The notes: generated by a model from the letters alone, not told the origin. DNA of 64,000 nt from Limnanthes douglasii subsp. nivea (GCA_036936605.1 JAUPFV010000004.1:124435706-124499705), one strand, 5' to 3'; positions 46,900 to 60,099 are shown, counted from the first letter of the stretch. Numbers and translations: made by a program.

Positions 46900-47206
46900 T
46901 TGAAAAAAAAGATAATAAAAAGTAATATCTTATTCATAATACTTTATATTTTGATATCAATTCTTGTTATACCTAATCGTATATTAATTTCTTGACGTGT
47001 TTTAATCCTTATTTAAATTAATTAATATTAAATTAATTAATCGTTTTTTATCACTTCCACCTTATGGATTTATATATTTTTTAAATATTTTTGAAAGTTT
47101 CATATAAATTTTTAAAAAACATGTTCAGACTTTAAATATCTTTCTTTTTTTATTGCCCCACTTGAAAACATATAAGAAACGGTGAGACGTAAAAAATGAA
47201 CTTTTA
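46900..47206. other. AT-rich spacer, possibly plastid sequence upstream of ndhF
   Basis: No gene. Because the ndhF match starts at its first codon, this stretch may include the decayed plastid region upstream of ndhF, but I cannot confirm that by eye. Confidence 0.35.
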
Positions 47207-48345
47207 TTGGAGCATACATATAATTATTCATGCCCCATATCTTGGATCCCGCTTACAATTTTCATTATACTAGAAAATAGAATTCTACTTTTCCGAAGGC
47301 AGCACAAAATCTTTGCCAAATGTGGATTTTTCTTAGTATTTTTTTGTTAAATATAGTTATGCTTTTTTCGATTAATCTATTTTTTCAACAAATAACTAGA
47401 ATTTCTAACGATCAATATGTATGGTCATGAACCATAAAACTTGAATTTTCTTTTGAGTTCAACTAATTTATTGATCCATTTAGTGTTCAACTATTATATC
47501 AATATTAATAACTAGTGTTTGTATTTTGATTCTTAATTATAGTGACAAATATTTGTCTGATTATCAAGGGTATTTGAGGTTTTTTGCTTATATGAGTTTT
47601 AAATACTTTCATGTTGGGATTAGCTAGCAGTCTAATTTGATACAAGTTTATATTTTTAGTAGTTAGTTGGAATATGGTTCACACGATATGTTGTAGTGAA
47701 TGTTGACAAAACATATGTGTAACAAATCGTGTAAGGATTTTTAGTTTATTATTATGACTTTTAGGTCGTTATTGGATAACTAGTAGTTTTAAGTTTCAAT
47801 TATTGTTTAAATTATGCAATAACTTTATTTATAATAATGAAAATCACCAGGTTGATTTAGTATTTGTTAGTTTATGTGTTTTTTTGTTATTTGCATGACC
47901 TATTGTTAAATCCGAACATTTCCACCTTCATGTATGGTTACGGGATGTTATAGAGGGATATACTCTTATTCCAGCTCTTATACATGCTACTACTATAGTA
48001 GTAACATGAATTTTTCTTGCAACTTGAATTCTTTCTCTTTTTCAGAGTCATATTTTACATAATGTCTCTAATAACTTTAACGATTATAATAACAATATTA
48101 TTATGAGCTACTTTAGCTATTGCTTAAAAAGATCTTAAAAGAATTTTATCATATTCTACAATGTCTCAATTGGATTATATGATCTTAACTTTAGGTATAT
48201 GTTCATATCGAGCCGCTTTATTTAAGTGATTACTCATGCTGATTCGAAAACATTATATTTTTAAGGATCCAAGTCTATTATTCATTCAATGAAATCAATT
48301 GTTGGATATTCTTAAAATAAAAGTCTAAATAGGGTTTCTTAGTTT
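47207..48345 (+). pseudogene. ndhF: nuclear plastid DNA: 5' half of ndhF
   Basis: Matches the plastid NDH complex subunit NdhF from its first codon to about residue 350. The start reads TTG GAG CAT ACA TAT, so ATG has become TTG. Readable blocks: [14 protein letters not shown] (47320-47360), DQYVWS (47420), EFSFEF and FIDP (47450-47485), [16 protein letters not shown] (47560-47605), NLIQVYIF (47637), [18 protein letters not shown] (47827-47876), [13 protein letters not shown] (47920-47957), [28 protein letters not shown] (48130-48180), IIHSMKSIVGYS (48277-48312). At least five stops and several shifts. The matches are to plastid ndhF and not to mitochondrial nad5, which differs after SALIHAATMV. 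Confidence 0.92.
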
Positions 48346-48479
48346 TTAATACAAACAAATTAATATCATAACATGGTTGGAATTTCCCAAACTTGAAGAT
48401 AAACGAGAAATAACAAAAATAAAATATATTATACCAACCGACTACGAAGACACCTCATTAAAACCTTCCTGCCTCACCA

Positions 48480-49860
48480 CGAGAGGAAAGAGCGTGCCAC
48501 TGGCCATTACACCGATAACTCAAAATTATTCTTGATTCAACACATATAAAGTTATTCCTAATAAAAATATAAATGTTTTATATTCTAAGGATGTTGAATA
48601 GGTCTGTTTTTTAAATCTTCCAAACGATACGTCATAGGCTCACCTTATTCAACTACTAAATATGGTTCTTCCTAATTCAGACCAAAATTTCCGAGCCTCT
48701 TCTATTTAATATGCAAAAAAAACTTTCTTAAAACATGTTTAACCACTTTAAATTCTCTTATGTCAGAATTTGGATGCATATATGCTCCTCTATAATATGG
48801 AATAATAGATTCTGCTAAACTCACTGCATCCATCTTGTATACCAATGTAAAGGATGATTAATGAGTAGCTGCTCGAGGTGTCGTCATCTAAGCCCATAAC
48901 ACCTCCTGAATGTTGCTTGGCTGTTTCACAACTTCTTTATTTAGATTTCTACTTAGACCATCAAGAATGGTTCTATTGGTCACCTCTACTTGCCCATTTT
49001 TCCGAGGATGGAAATGCATCAAAAACAGTGATGAGTTTCCCTCAATAAAAAAAGTCTTCATTTATTTGTTATCGAATTGTGGACCATTATTAGTAGTAAT
49101 TTTCCATGGAATTCCAAACCTACAACAAATGTTAGACAAAATAAACCCGATAAGATCATTTATTCTAGTTCCAGATAAATGACAGACCAAATATAACCCT
49201 CGTCTATTAAATGGTAACGCCTCTGAGATAAAGTCAAGTGGTACTACTGACATGTGTATTGTATTAGAAAATATCTGACAAATATCACATCTTCTGTCAT
49301 GATAGTTGGCCAATAATATTGAGCCAAAAGTATTCTACTAGTTTAAGTTTTGAATCCACAATGAGCGGAACCCTCTCCATCATGTAATTTGGAAAATACT
49401 ATTTGAGATTCATTATTTACAAAACACTTTAATAATGACCAACTTAATAATTTTTTATATAAAATATCTCTAAGAACTGTAAATGCATGTGTCTTAAATC
49501 TCAAAGTTTTAGCCATAATCTTATGAACTTTTAATTTTCCCTTAACGAAGATTTTTTGTAGGTTATACCTCCAATCTTTATTATCATTCTTTGAAACTTG
49601 GAAAACCTCCTCGGAATACTAACATTGTTCGGATTTCATAATTATTGACAGGCTTTCTTATGTCAAAATTCACAGATACCCCTCAGAGTATGCAATGGTT
49701 TCCAAAGAATCAACAATGAAATTCTGACCCTTATGCACATGCTCATACTTAACATTCTCAAATGATACAACCAATTCTCTTAACACTTTCAAATACTTCA
49801 ACAACTGATCATGTTTTACCTTGGAGTATGTTCTCTTATATAAAATTTTCGTTCTCTTAA
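48480..49860 (-). pseudogene. second RNase H end and integrase of the RT-less element
   Basis: The minus strand reads LLKYLKVLRELVVSFENVKYEHV (49815-49740), the end of the Tat second RNase H. The integrase linker with LRDILYKKLLSWSLLKCF follows, then the zinc region ending AQYYWPTIM (49325-49290). Open frame 49313-49062 has CDICQIFSNTIHM, RINDLIGFILSNICCRFGIPWKITTNNGPQFDNK. In the core the usual TDNG is TNNG, losing the second catalytic Asp. The C-terminal part fades toward 48480. Confidence 0.8.
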
Positions 49861-50419
49861 ATATCTTTCTTTATAGTACTCATATTTTTTCTCTCTACTT
49901 TAAATACATTTAAGAGCTAAAAATGAAGACTTAGTAATCAATACTCATATAATATTTTTCTTAAAATTATTCTTCATTACGACAATTACTACTTGTTATC
50001 ATCAAATTACTCACGTAACATCGCAAAAATACAATTTAAATACTAAAAATATATAAATTAATCTTTTAAAATTTCAAAATACCTTGACCAAACATCATAT
50101 AAGTAAAGTTTATAGAGTGATTTTTTTTGTAACGTAGAATTTCATAAGGGAAAAAAATCTTTATGCAATTTGAAAATTTTCAGATTTATATTTTTTCTGA
50201 CAGCAAGAATTCGTCACTTGATAATTTTGACTACTTACTTCTGCCCACTTATACTTCAGACATTTTTTAAAAATTACTTATAACCAAAACACTTTATTCA
50301 AACTAATTTTTTTACTACTTCCAACTTTATTCTACTGCACTAACTTAGAGGTTCATAATATTTTCCCATTAATACACCCCAAAAAATCTCCATTAATATT
50401 GCATCACTTTATTTTCTAT

Positions 50420-50900
50420 TGCCAAATATAAAGAATAACACTCCCTAGTTATTCGCTAACTTCCTTTTATCGTTCCAACTTTTCCATTAGCCACATACTT
50501 AATACACCGGTGATAAGATGATGCCACAACCTCCATAATGTGTAACCATAATCACCCTATAATAATGATATGAGAAATTAGAACATTAGCAATCGTAAAC
50601 GAGAAATTTACAACTGTTTTCATTTCTTCTTTCTCAATGGATACGTTCAAATTCACTTATCTAACGCAATCAGTTGCTCGACTATTAAAATTGAATAAAT
50701 TTATATTAGTCCATTTAAATAGAAAAACCTATTTCATTTTATCGTAACTTGTTCTTAAATATACATTAATTGAACTTTAAGTATTAACCATTACCATTCA
50801 TATTATTCTTATAGCTATCACAAGGGTTACTATTAAAACGTCTTCATGAGGTACCATAAGGCCTAACAAGTCATCGTTAGTAAAAGAAAAAGTAAGGTTC
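50420..50900 (-). pseudogene. protease remnant of the RT-less element
   Basis: Near 50590-50460 the minus strand reads SHIIIG, LWLHIMEVVASSYHRCIKYVANGKVGTIKG, the C-terminal part of a gypsy protease (compare ILGRPWL and STYHQCLKF). The upstream DTG part is not clear. Confidence 0.65.
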
Positions 50901-53324
50901 GTATGTCAATATAGAAATGATTCATCAATTTAATGAACTTCCAAATATTTTTCATATATTTTTCTAGATGCTTTAAGAAATCTGACAACGTATCCCTCCA
51001 AAAATAGTGCATCCTTCCTATTGTTTTTTATGTCATCTAGTTGGGCTTCCTTCATTCGTATTTTATTCTTTTTTTTCTTATTTTCCTTTAATGAATTCGA
51101 CAATTCTCTATTTTCAATCAATATTTCAATTTCATCTTTTAACTGAAAATAATATGTCGTAAAACGTGCATGATCACTATGATATGCACAATAATACCAA
51201 CGAATTCTTTCATTAGTCAATTTTAACATGACCACGTGAGTTCGCTAATTGATTTGATCTCTCATTTAATCATATACTATTGGTACAAACATGTTCAATT
51301 GAGTAAATTTTTAGTTCAAGTTGTCATAATAAGAAGAACGTTATCTATTCATTTTATCGTTTTTGGCTTCCAAAATTATTTTCTTTTCCAAAGAATTTCT
51401 TTATCTTTATGGCAACTTAATTTGCACATTTTCTCATTTTTTGTATCCTTTATCTTAATTTATATCTTTGTTATTGTTAAATATCTCTCATACATCCTCT
51501 AGAAAACTTTATCAAATCTTCTAACAGCCTGTTATCACAAATCAGACCCACCATTAAAACTATGTTCTTATTATAACTTTCAAATGTGGTAATTTTCTTT
51601 ATAAACATTTGGACATAATCTCTTAAAGATGCTTCAAATTTTTGAAATAATTCCATAATATTATCTTATTCACTTTTTAATGTTGTATGATGAATTAACT
51701 AATGTTGAAATAAATTTCACAATTGTTCAAAACCATCAATTGATCGTGTCGGAAAATTGTTAAACCATGCCAAAACTATTCATTTGAACGTCGTTAAAAA
51801 ATCCTAATATGATAAGATATCATTTGGAATAAACCATAACATAATATTTCGAAATTGTTTGAGGTGATGCACTGGATTTTTTGTTTCGTCATATTTTTCC
51901 ATTATATACTAATCAAATTTCTTTTGTATATTTCCTTCCAAAATCCTTCGTGTTAATGGATATTTAGCTAAAGTATACAATGTTACACTTGGTCTTATAT
52001 AATTTTTAAGTTTTCCTCTATTACATATTCCTTCCCTTTATCATTGCTCTGTTTTTACAACGCTTTATTACTTGACTCGTCAATATTATTCCCACTTTTA
52101 CTTCTTTAAAGTAAGTTTCTTTTTTCATGAACTAATTCATCATTATCCAATGCTTTAACTATGTTATCATTATATTTATCATCAACTTTCTCAATAACGA
52201 ATTGTAAAGTTTTAGTCATCAACTCAAATCGCTCTTGACTTTCTTCATTTTGCTTATTTTGTAATACATTCGATTTAAATTATTATATGCTTAACTCATT
52301 TAATTGCAACTCTAAGGCATGAAATAAAGAATTTGAATTATTATCTTCAATTATTATTGGTAAATATTGAACGGTTCGTGTATCCATCGCTATACCTGAC
52401 TGCGTTATATTTGTCATTTAATTCCTTGATGTTTCTTAGATAATATTTCCTTCTTGACTTATAATTCTTGCTACTTTCTTCATTTTGCTTATTTTGTAAT
52501 ACATTCGATTTAAATTATTATATGCTTAACTCATTTAATTGCAACTCTAAGGTATGAAATAAAGAATTTGAATTATTATCTTCAATTATTATTGGTAAAT
52601 ATTGAACGGTTCGTGTATCCATCGCTATACCTGATTGCGTTATATTTGCCATTTAATTCCTTGATGTTTCTTAGATAATATTTCTTTCTTGACTTATAAT
52701 TCTTGCTACTTTCTTCATTTTGCTTATTTTGTAATACATTCGATTTAAATTATTATATGCTTAACTAATTTAATTGCAACTCTAAGGTATGAAATAAAGA
52801 ATTTGAATTATTATCTTCAATTATTATTGGTAAATATTGAACGGTCCGTGTATCCATCGCTATACCTGACTGCGTTATATTTGTCATTTAATTCCTTGAT
52901 GTTTCTTAGATAATATTTCCTTCTTGACTTATAATTCTTGCTACTTTCTTCATTTTGCTTATTTTGTAATACATTCGATTTAAATTATTATATGCTTAAC
53001 TCATTTAATTGCAACTCTAAGGCATGAAATAAAGAATTTGAATTATTATCTTCAATTATTATTGGTAAATATTGAACTGTTCGTGTATCCATCGCTATAC
53101 CTGACTGCGTTATATTTGTCATTTAATTCCTTGATGTTTCTTAGATAATATTTCCTTCTTGACTTATAATTCTTGCTCCTGTTTCTCCTAGTTATTTTCA
53201 CAATTCCTTGTACATTGTTGTCCTCACAAGATGGCGGGGAAACATTTTGAGAATCTACAGCAGGAGATCTGTGCATATTTATTTCAAATAATCCTTGATA
53301 TAGTCGTGAATTAGTCATCACCAT
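50900..53324 (-). pseudogene. gag region of the RT-less element
   Basis: ATG at 53324 begins MVMTNSRLYQGLFEINMH, with a basic stretch (ITRRNRSKNYKSRRKY) after it. The coding frame is then disrupted by four 235-base tandem copies. Downstream the gag domain proper is faint at 51900-51600 (minus strand, WFNNFPTRSID-like around 51765-51730) and a knuckle-like YYCAYHSDHARFT at 51205-51165. The frame 51235-50930 ends in a lysine-rich segment. Confidence 0.65.
52241..53177. repeat. four tandem copies of a 235 bp unit inside gag
   Basis: Copies start at 52241, 52476, 52711 and 52946, exactly 235 bases apart, each beginning TTCTTCATTTTGCTTATTTT. Copies differ at only a handful of positions (for example TTAACTCATTT against TTAACTAATTT, and GGCATGAAAT against GGTATGAAAT). 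As 235 is not a multiple of 3, each copy shifts the gag frame. Confidence 0.95.
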
Positions 53325-53361
53325 TCAGAAATTAAACTAAGTACTTTGAAGAAAACGTTCC

Positions 53362-53378
53362 TACAAACGGTGCTAAAA
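53362..53378 (-). other. primer-binding region of the RT-less element
   Basis: On the minus strand, TTTAGCACCGTTTGTAGGAA is a diverged form of the plant gypsy signature TTGGCGCCGTCTGTGGGAA. It sits between the 5' LTR and gag. Confidence 0.65.
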
Positions 53379-53900
53379 TGATGAGTCGTTTTTCTTTCTT
53401 AAGAGAATGCCAAAGAGACAAAACAAAAAATGACCAAGAGTACTTTATTAATAAATTAATCAACCCTGGTTACAATGTACAATGATTGAACCTTCTATTT
53501 ATAGTAATTTACATCCCTAAATTATAAGGATGTATGACACGTGTAACATAGCGCACGTGTCAATCATATATTACAACTACTTAATAAAGATTACTAAATT
53601 ACCCTTTATTTGTTGTGGGTATTTTGGTAATAAACAACATCTTCTATGGACATCTTAATATTCATAAGTTATTTTCATCTTTAGTTGAATACTATTTGAC
53701 GTCTATTATTTAGCCATATGAATTTTATTGACGCTTTTTCCTATTTTCATTACTTTTTCTTTTTAACGACACTCATGTCTAAGTCTTTTTTAATGATGCA
53801 TTGATTAATGTTGCTTTACCTTCCCGATGCTTTATAGTTTTTTATAATATCATGTATTTTTTTAAATCATCATTATTATCGACGTCCGATGCCAATTTTA
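53379..53900 (-). repeat. 5' LTR of the RT-less element (outer end uncertain)
   Basis: Begins TGATGAGTCG next to the primer-binding region. It contains paired G-boxes facing each other, GACACGTG and CACGTGTC, at about 53537-53561. The outer boundary cannot be fixed since no second LTR is visible. Confidence 0.6.
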
Positions 53901-56440
53901 AAATTTTATCTTATGATATAATTTTTTTGGGTGAATAAATACATTAGTTAAAGATTTAAAATGGTTTGTACACATACATTGGACATACCCATAGGAGTGG
54001 CATTCAAAGCCAAAAATAAAACGGTATGAGATTATGGTGACTGTGATATAGCCAATACAAAACAATATAGAATAAATGAAAGTACAAAATACCGAAAGGT
54101 CAACGAGGTAATATGAAAGACTCGAACAACTTGTGAACAAACCAACAAACTAGCATGAAATGGTTGACTGCAAGTTGCAAAACAAATACATTAAAAAAAA
54201 TATAAGTTATAGATTATAAGGATAGAATATACGAAACAACTTTAAATCCAAAAAATAAGGAGCGTACAATTCAAAATCGTGGATATTAAAGAAAGAGAGG
54301 AACTAAAAGTTATATCATTCTTTCTATTCAAATATGATAAATAATCGAACCAAAACGAATTCCTTTTGATAATAATAATAATAATAATAGATTAAAACTA
54401 GTTCGAAACATCTAAAACAAAATCGACCATTATTATTAAAAACAAATCAAACTTAAAACTTACAAGTTTTTACTTTTTCTATAATAGGAAATTATGTCGG
54501 CATATATCCTTATCATAATTTTTTTTAAGTTTTGGAGTTTAGTGTCAAATGATTAGTAAAACATCACAACCACAAGGTTGTTGTATAGTAGTAAAAATTA
54601 AATCATAAAGAAATACCATAGCCTCTTTCTCAGCTATAAGTTTTTACCAAAATGCACTACATTATTGAGCTACCGCTTGTCCTATCAATCATATTAATAA
54701 AAGTGGCTCGATATTTCTTCAAATATAATTTACAATTTTTTATATTTTTTTTACTATACAAGTCACCAAGTTTTCTATTAAAGAGTGTTTCTTTTTCCTT
54801 ATCTTATAGTTGATAAGTTCTTGTTTTCTCTTTTGGTGTTTTATTTGGTGAATAAACTTCTACACAGTGATTTTTTTTTAAATATTCATATCTTGAAATT
54901 ATAGACAACATATTAACATTAGATACTTATCTTATTAGTATATTAGTTTATGTTAAAACATTCTGTTTATATGTTCACAATTAAAATAATAATTCATCTG
55001 AAATTATGGTTTTTAATATCATCTTCTATTTAATTTTCATAAACTCATGAATCAATACAATTAAATATATCTTTTTATGATATTTGTAGACTTCAAACAA
55101 CAAAAATACATATACCACAAATGATCGATCTATTGTTCCAACCAAATTTGAGGTTTGAACTCTAAATGTTGAAATTTATTTGCATATGAAAATCCTACAA
55201 AATATTTGCATTTTCATGTGTTGTTTTTTCTCAATGTAAATTTCACATGCTCCGATGGTGTTAAGCCTGTTACTATAATTTTTTCATTAACAACCTATTA
55301 TATGGAAGATTAGATGGATTATTGAATAAAACTAGTCTAAATTAGAATGACATGTATCATAAAAAATTATCTGAATGATCATTCGAATAAGAGTTTTTTA
55401 CCCAATTATGTGATGATATTTAAGAATAAACTTGTATCTATTGACTTTAGTCAAACTTTAACAAAAAGATATGTACATTAAAAGTTCTGCAATGATCGGT
55501 ACAACTCATCTAAAGTTTATTGTTTATGTTCGGATATGGCTGTTTGTAATATGTTTTGATTAAATATATATTAAGTAATTTATGTATTGATTTAAATATT
55601 TATTTTTCCATTAACACAAAAAATAATTAAATCATATCATCTTGATTGTGATATTTTAAGAATAAATTTGTATTTATTGACTTTAGTCAAACTTTAACAA
55701 AAAGATATGCACATTAAAAGTTCTGCAATGATCGGTACAACTCATAAGCTTATTGTTTATGTTCGGATATGGTTGTTTGTAATATGTTTTGATCTAATGT
55801 CAATTGATATTAATTAATTTATGTATTGTTTTAAATCTTTTTTTCATTAACACAAACAAATATGACAATAATTAAATTATATCATCTTGATTGTGGTACA
55901 TTCATCTATACTTAAATAAAAGAGAAATCAAGTAAAAATATGGGAAAAAAATTTAATATACTAAAAAAACAAATGTTTTGAGAACAAATTAAGTGTAAAA
56001 TAAAAACTAATATATTTGTATAATATTTAAACACGTTATTATAATTATGTTTTGATACTTCTCAATCATATTTCTCAATCGTATGGTTCATTAGTTTTAT
56101 GTGACTATGTTAGAAGTATTTTGATTTATAGTTTGAGCATATTATCTAAAATATTAGGTATTTTAAAGCTATAATTGTTGTCTTAATAGTTTATATAAAG
56201 AATAATTATTTATTCATGATTTTAAAAGTAAAAATTTGGTTGCAATTCAATTTTAACTAAATAATATTGTTACTATAGTTCATTTAAAAGAGCAAATAAT
56301 GTTATTTATTGTTTTTACAAGTATTTATAACAAAAAATCAAATGTGTTATTCATTTAAAAAAATATAATTAATCATATTACTAATATCACAAATAAAAAT
56401 AAAAATATTATTATTTTTTACTAATACTATTGTTCCTAAG
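53901..56440. other. gene-free AT-rich stretch with a 240 bp tandem duplication
   Basis: No gene supported on either strand. It contains the duplication at 55412-55895. An ATAATA run lies at 54372-54389. Confidence 0.55.
55412..55895. repeat. imperfect tandem duplication of about 240 bp
   Basis: 55412-55650 and 55651-55895 align throughout, sharing AAAAGTTCTGCAATGATCGG (55479 and 55715) and ending CATCTTGATTGTG. Substitutions and small gaps show it is older than the 235 bp array. Confidence 0.88.
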
Positions 56441-56783
56441 TAGTCATGTTATCAAGCCCGGACTGCTAAGCGAATGGAACCAAATATTATGGACTGAAAG
56501 CGGCTCGTTAAAAGTCGAGTTGATATGGTCTGGTCCAGTCTGACTCTTAACAGACCGGTCTGTTAGTTTATCATAAATTTCGTAGGGTTTAGTTAAAAAT
56601 ATACATATATTAGGAATTTTTTTTATATATCTCCCTTACCAGCTGGTTACCAGGAAAACTGGTCTAGACCGGTAAGAAAGTTGGTCTAGAATTTCGGCTC
56701 CCAACCCGCTCATTAAGCTATCCGGACTGGTCTCGGACAGACCTTACAGGGTTAACGGATTGGGAGGCCCAATAGCAGCTCTA
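56441..56783. mobile_element. 343 bp hAT-like MITE
   Basis: A GC-richer island in AT-rich DNA. The left end is TAGTCATGTTATC; the right end, reversed, is TAGAGCTGCTATT. Both fit the TAGNNNTG form of hAT termini. The flanks TTCCTAAG (56433-56440) and TTCCTAAA (56784-56791) form an 8 bp target duplication with one mismatch, as hAT elements make. Inside are palindromes such as CAGACCGGTCTG at about 56540. No transposase. Confidence 0.7.
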
Positions 56784-56791
56784 TTCCTAAA

Positions 56792-59400
56792 AAACTAAGA
56801 AACATATAACAATCATAATGAATATGAAATACAACACCCAACTCAATAAAGTATAAACTAGTTAGAATGCAAATGTAAATCTAATACATCGCACAGTATA
56901 CTACATTTTGAAATATAAACTATCTAGAATGAAAATGTATATCTAATACATCACCTAGTATACTACATTCATAAAGAAAAAAATGGTGGAAATTTTCAAT
57001 TGAGTGGATATTCTCATAAACCAATCGTGAACCCATCTTTAAACAATAGTAAATAATAATATTTTGAGTTCCCGCTACATAGAATTCCAAAAATAAGTAT
57101 ATATGCATATTGTCAGTAACAAGAGTTAGAAAACTTCTTAAGTTGTACAAACATTAAGTTTCACGAGAAGTAAACGAATATTTATATTTATGTATATTTT
57201 AATCGAAAACGATGCTTTAAAACTTATACATCAACTTAAATCTTTTAGTAAAGTTTGGTTTCTTATGAAGTTGATCTTCTTGAGTATAACATGGATCTTC
57301 TTGAGTATATCAGTGGATCCATTTAGACAAAAGATTAACCTATTACTAACCATTATTAACATCCGTAGAATTTTCAATGAATAACTAACCTATAATAACT
57401 TTTTTTTTTCATCTATACTAACACCGACGCAGGAAATTAAATTACAATTTATAAACATAAATTCTACATAACATTACTAAGACGGTTGATGATTAAAAAA
57501 TTATCGTTGATCATCATCCAGAAAATGATTAAGTTTTATTAATCAACAATAATTCTATAAACAAATATGGACAAGTGAAAGAATATACCAGCACAATTTT
57601 TTATTTTATAAATCAACATATCAAAAAAATAAAATAACATTTTTCAGTTTCAATACTATAAACTAAATACCAACTTATTTTACTTCAAAAGCTATATATA
57701 TATAGTTATGAGTTTCAAGATCCAAAGTTGTTGCACAACTTCAACATCACAATCTTCAGTAAATATCTTGATTATTAACCCACTAAGTGTACCGAAATTG
57801 ATTGTTGTATGAATTTATCAATTAATATCACACGAAGAAATATATCAATGTCTATACTCGTCTTACTTGAAATAAGTAATCTACATAACAGTTTCATAAA
57901 TTAAATCATTATTCGAAAGCAATCCATCAATTGTAAGCGTACATAGATATAGACATACATATTATGATTCTAATTATCTCATTCATAACACAAAGACAAT
58001 AATATCACAGTAAAACGTAAAGAAAATTACAATCATAATTTTAAAAAATAAAATAAAAGAGTTTAAAAAAGAACATGCAATCCATGTAAATGATTCATTA
58101 TTACTAAAACTCTAAAGAATATGCGTACCATAATAAGATATTTAATTAGATATTAACTCACTCCCGAAAGATGTGTAATGATAGGGATATACTAACAGTG
58201 GTATGGTCATAAGTATCCTTAGAAGAACTCAAAATTAATACTTAAATACAATACAAAATAAAGTAGATAAATATATATTAAATACAAGTGAATATGATAA
58301 TAAAATACACAAGTTTACGTGAACTTTTGTAAGCATACATCCGTGCGTTTCTCTAGTCATGAAAGCAAAATACCCTCAAGTACCACTAACTTTAGAATAA
58401 AACATTGAAACAATAAAAATAAACATAAAACGGAAAAGATTAAAAAAGAGATAAATATTAGCTAAAATGGTACATATCTCCGTATACATACTTGAAAGAC
58501 TAAAAGAAGCATAAACAATAATATACATATTTTCATAGACATACTCTAACGACTAAGAGAAATAATAATAAATAATATAAATTCCATAGACAAACTCCAA
58601 ATACAAAAATAAACAATAAAAAAATTATGTACATATTTTCATATACAGAACAAAAGTAACCATACGAATACCAATATTCTTTTACTTAAAATAAAATCAT
58701 AAAAAAGGTTAAACAATGTACACCTTCTTAAACTAATGTATACTTTCGTATACAGGAAAAAGAAAACCATCCAAATTTTAGTCCATATATATATATATAT
58801 ATAGCAAACATTGTACACCTTCTTAAATCAATAGTTAAGCACATACTAAAAGGTAAAAATTCAAAACATAAACAAAAATATCACTCTGAAACCATAAACT
58901 AATGTGATCAGATATATATTGAAACGATAAAAAAAATAACACATACCTACTTAAGACAATGAACAATAATAACGCATACCCGATTTTAGGGGTTTATTAA
59001 GAGAGAAATAAATTTAACCTAATTTTAAAAATAATAGAAAAGAGATTTAAACAAAATCTAAATATTAATGGAACGCTAAATAACATTGTAAGAAAGTTTT
59101 GATCATTGATAAAGAAAAAAAATTGATCCAAAAAATTATCTGAAAAAAAAATTATTCAAAATTTTAAAAAAATATTACTTAAGTTTTCTACCAAATACCC
59201 TATATCAGTTATTTAAGTGTCAAATGATAAATAAATATAAAAGATTTTTTTAAAAACAACCGAAACTTCATGAAGTCATAAAAAAATTTCTAAATTACTC
59301 CGCAAAGTTATTTGTTTTTGATAATTTTACCCTTATACGAAAAATCCTCAAATAAAAAAAATTACTCCGTGAAGTTACTATTATTTCGAAACAAAATTTA
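56792..59400. other. gene-free AT-rich stretch
   Basis: No gene or family motif seen. Short TA runs occur (58786-58803, 57691-57700). The open frames here are short and lack motifs. Confidence 0.55.
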
Positions 59401-59639
59401 GCTTTTCTCTACCCTTTCTCTATAACAAATCCTTCAAAAAAATAAACTAAACCTTAAATTAAAATAAACACTAAATTAAACTAAATTTCACTAACCTAAA
59501 CTAACCTAAAATAACAGTCACACTACTATTACTTCATCAAACTAACACCACACTAACACCACCAACAACCCACATAAAAAAACCACCTAACAGATCTAAA
59601 CTAATACCACTAATACCTCACCACCAGAAGTAACCTCAC

Positions 59640-59825
59640 CACCAATAGCTCGCGAAACAACCACCAACAACTCGACAAGCCACCACAACTCGTCAAGCAT
59701 CCACCATTAACTCGACAAGCCACAAGCAGCTCGTCAAGCAACCAACAATAACTCAACAAGACACCAACATATCGCCAAGTAACCAACAACTCAATAAGCC
59801 ACCAACAAATCGATAAGTCCTTGGC
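59640..59825. repeat. degenerate ACTCGACAAGCCACC minisatellite
   Basis: About seven imperfect copies of a unit near 25-30 bases built on CCACCAACAACTCGACAAG. Unit length varies. No conserved reading frame. Confidence 0.6.
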
Positions 59826-60099
59826 ATCAGCGAACCCCTAAGCAGCAACTCTGAATCGCCCATAAAGTATTTAAAACCTGATTTGCTTTCGGTTCTTAGT
59901 TGAGGGATTTGATTCATATGTGTTAGGGCTTTGATTCATATAGATTAGGTCTATGTTGGTGTTATTTTAGGTTTACGATAAAGCCAATAACTTTGTTCAT
60001 AAACATCAAACTCTTTGAGTTTTGTATTCAGATTTGCAAAATTAAGTTTCATCTTTTCTTCGTCGCTTAGTTTAACTCACTGAACAATATTTAGTCTCC

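Larger units (their letters stand above)
48350..53900 (-). mobile_element. Tat-type gypsy element lacking RT and the 3' LTR
   Basis: Minus-strand order: 5' LTR from 53379 rightward, primer-binding region, gag with a four-fold internal repeat, protease, end of the second RNase H, integrase. RT and the first RNase H are missing between protease (about 50420) and the RNase H end (about 49860). No 3' LTR is visible before the ndhF fragment at 48345. Frames are heavily broken. Confidence 0.8.

Noticed and set aside
47207..48345. Mitochondrial nad5 instead of plastid ndhF
   Set aside because: Both share the SALIHAATMV core, but the flanking blocks (KDLKR, YSTMSQLGYM, IIHSMEAIVGYSPDKSQ) and the N-terminus fit plastid NdhF only.
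51236..51502. Plus-strand hydrophobic open frame as a membrane protein
   Set aside because: It lies over the minus-strand gag remnant in T-rich DNA, has no homology visible and no coding context.
52241..53177. CRISPR-like or satellite centromere array
   Set aside because: Units are abutting with no spacers, only four copies, and the unit is part of a retrotransposon gag region.
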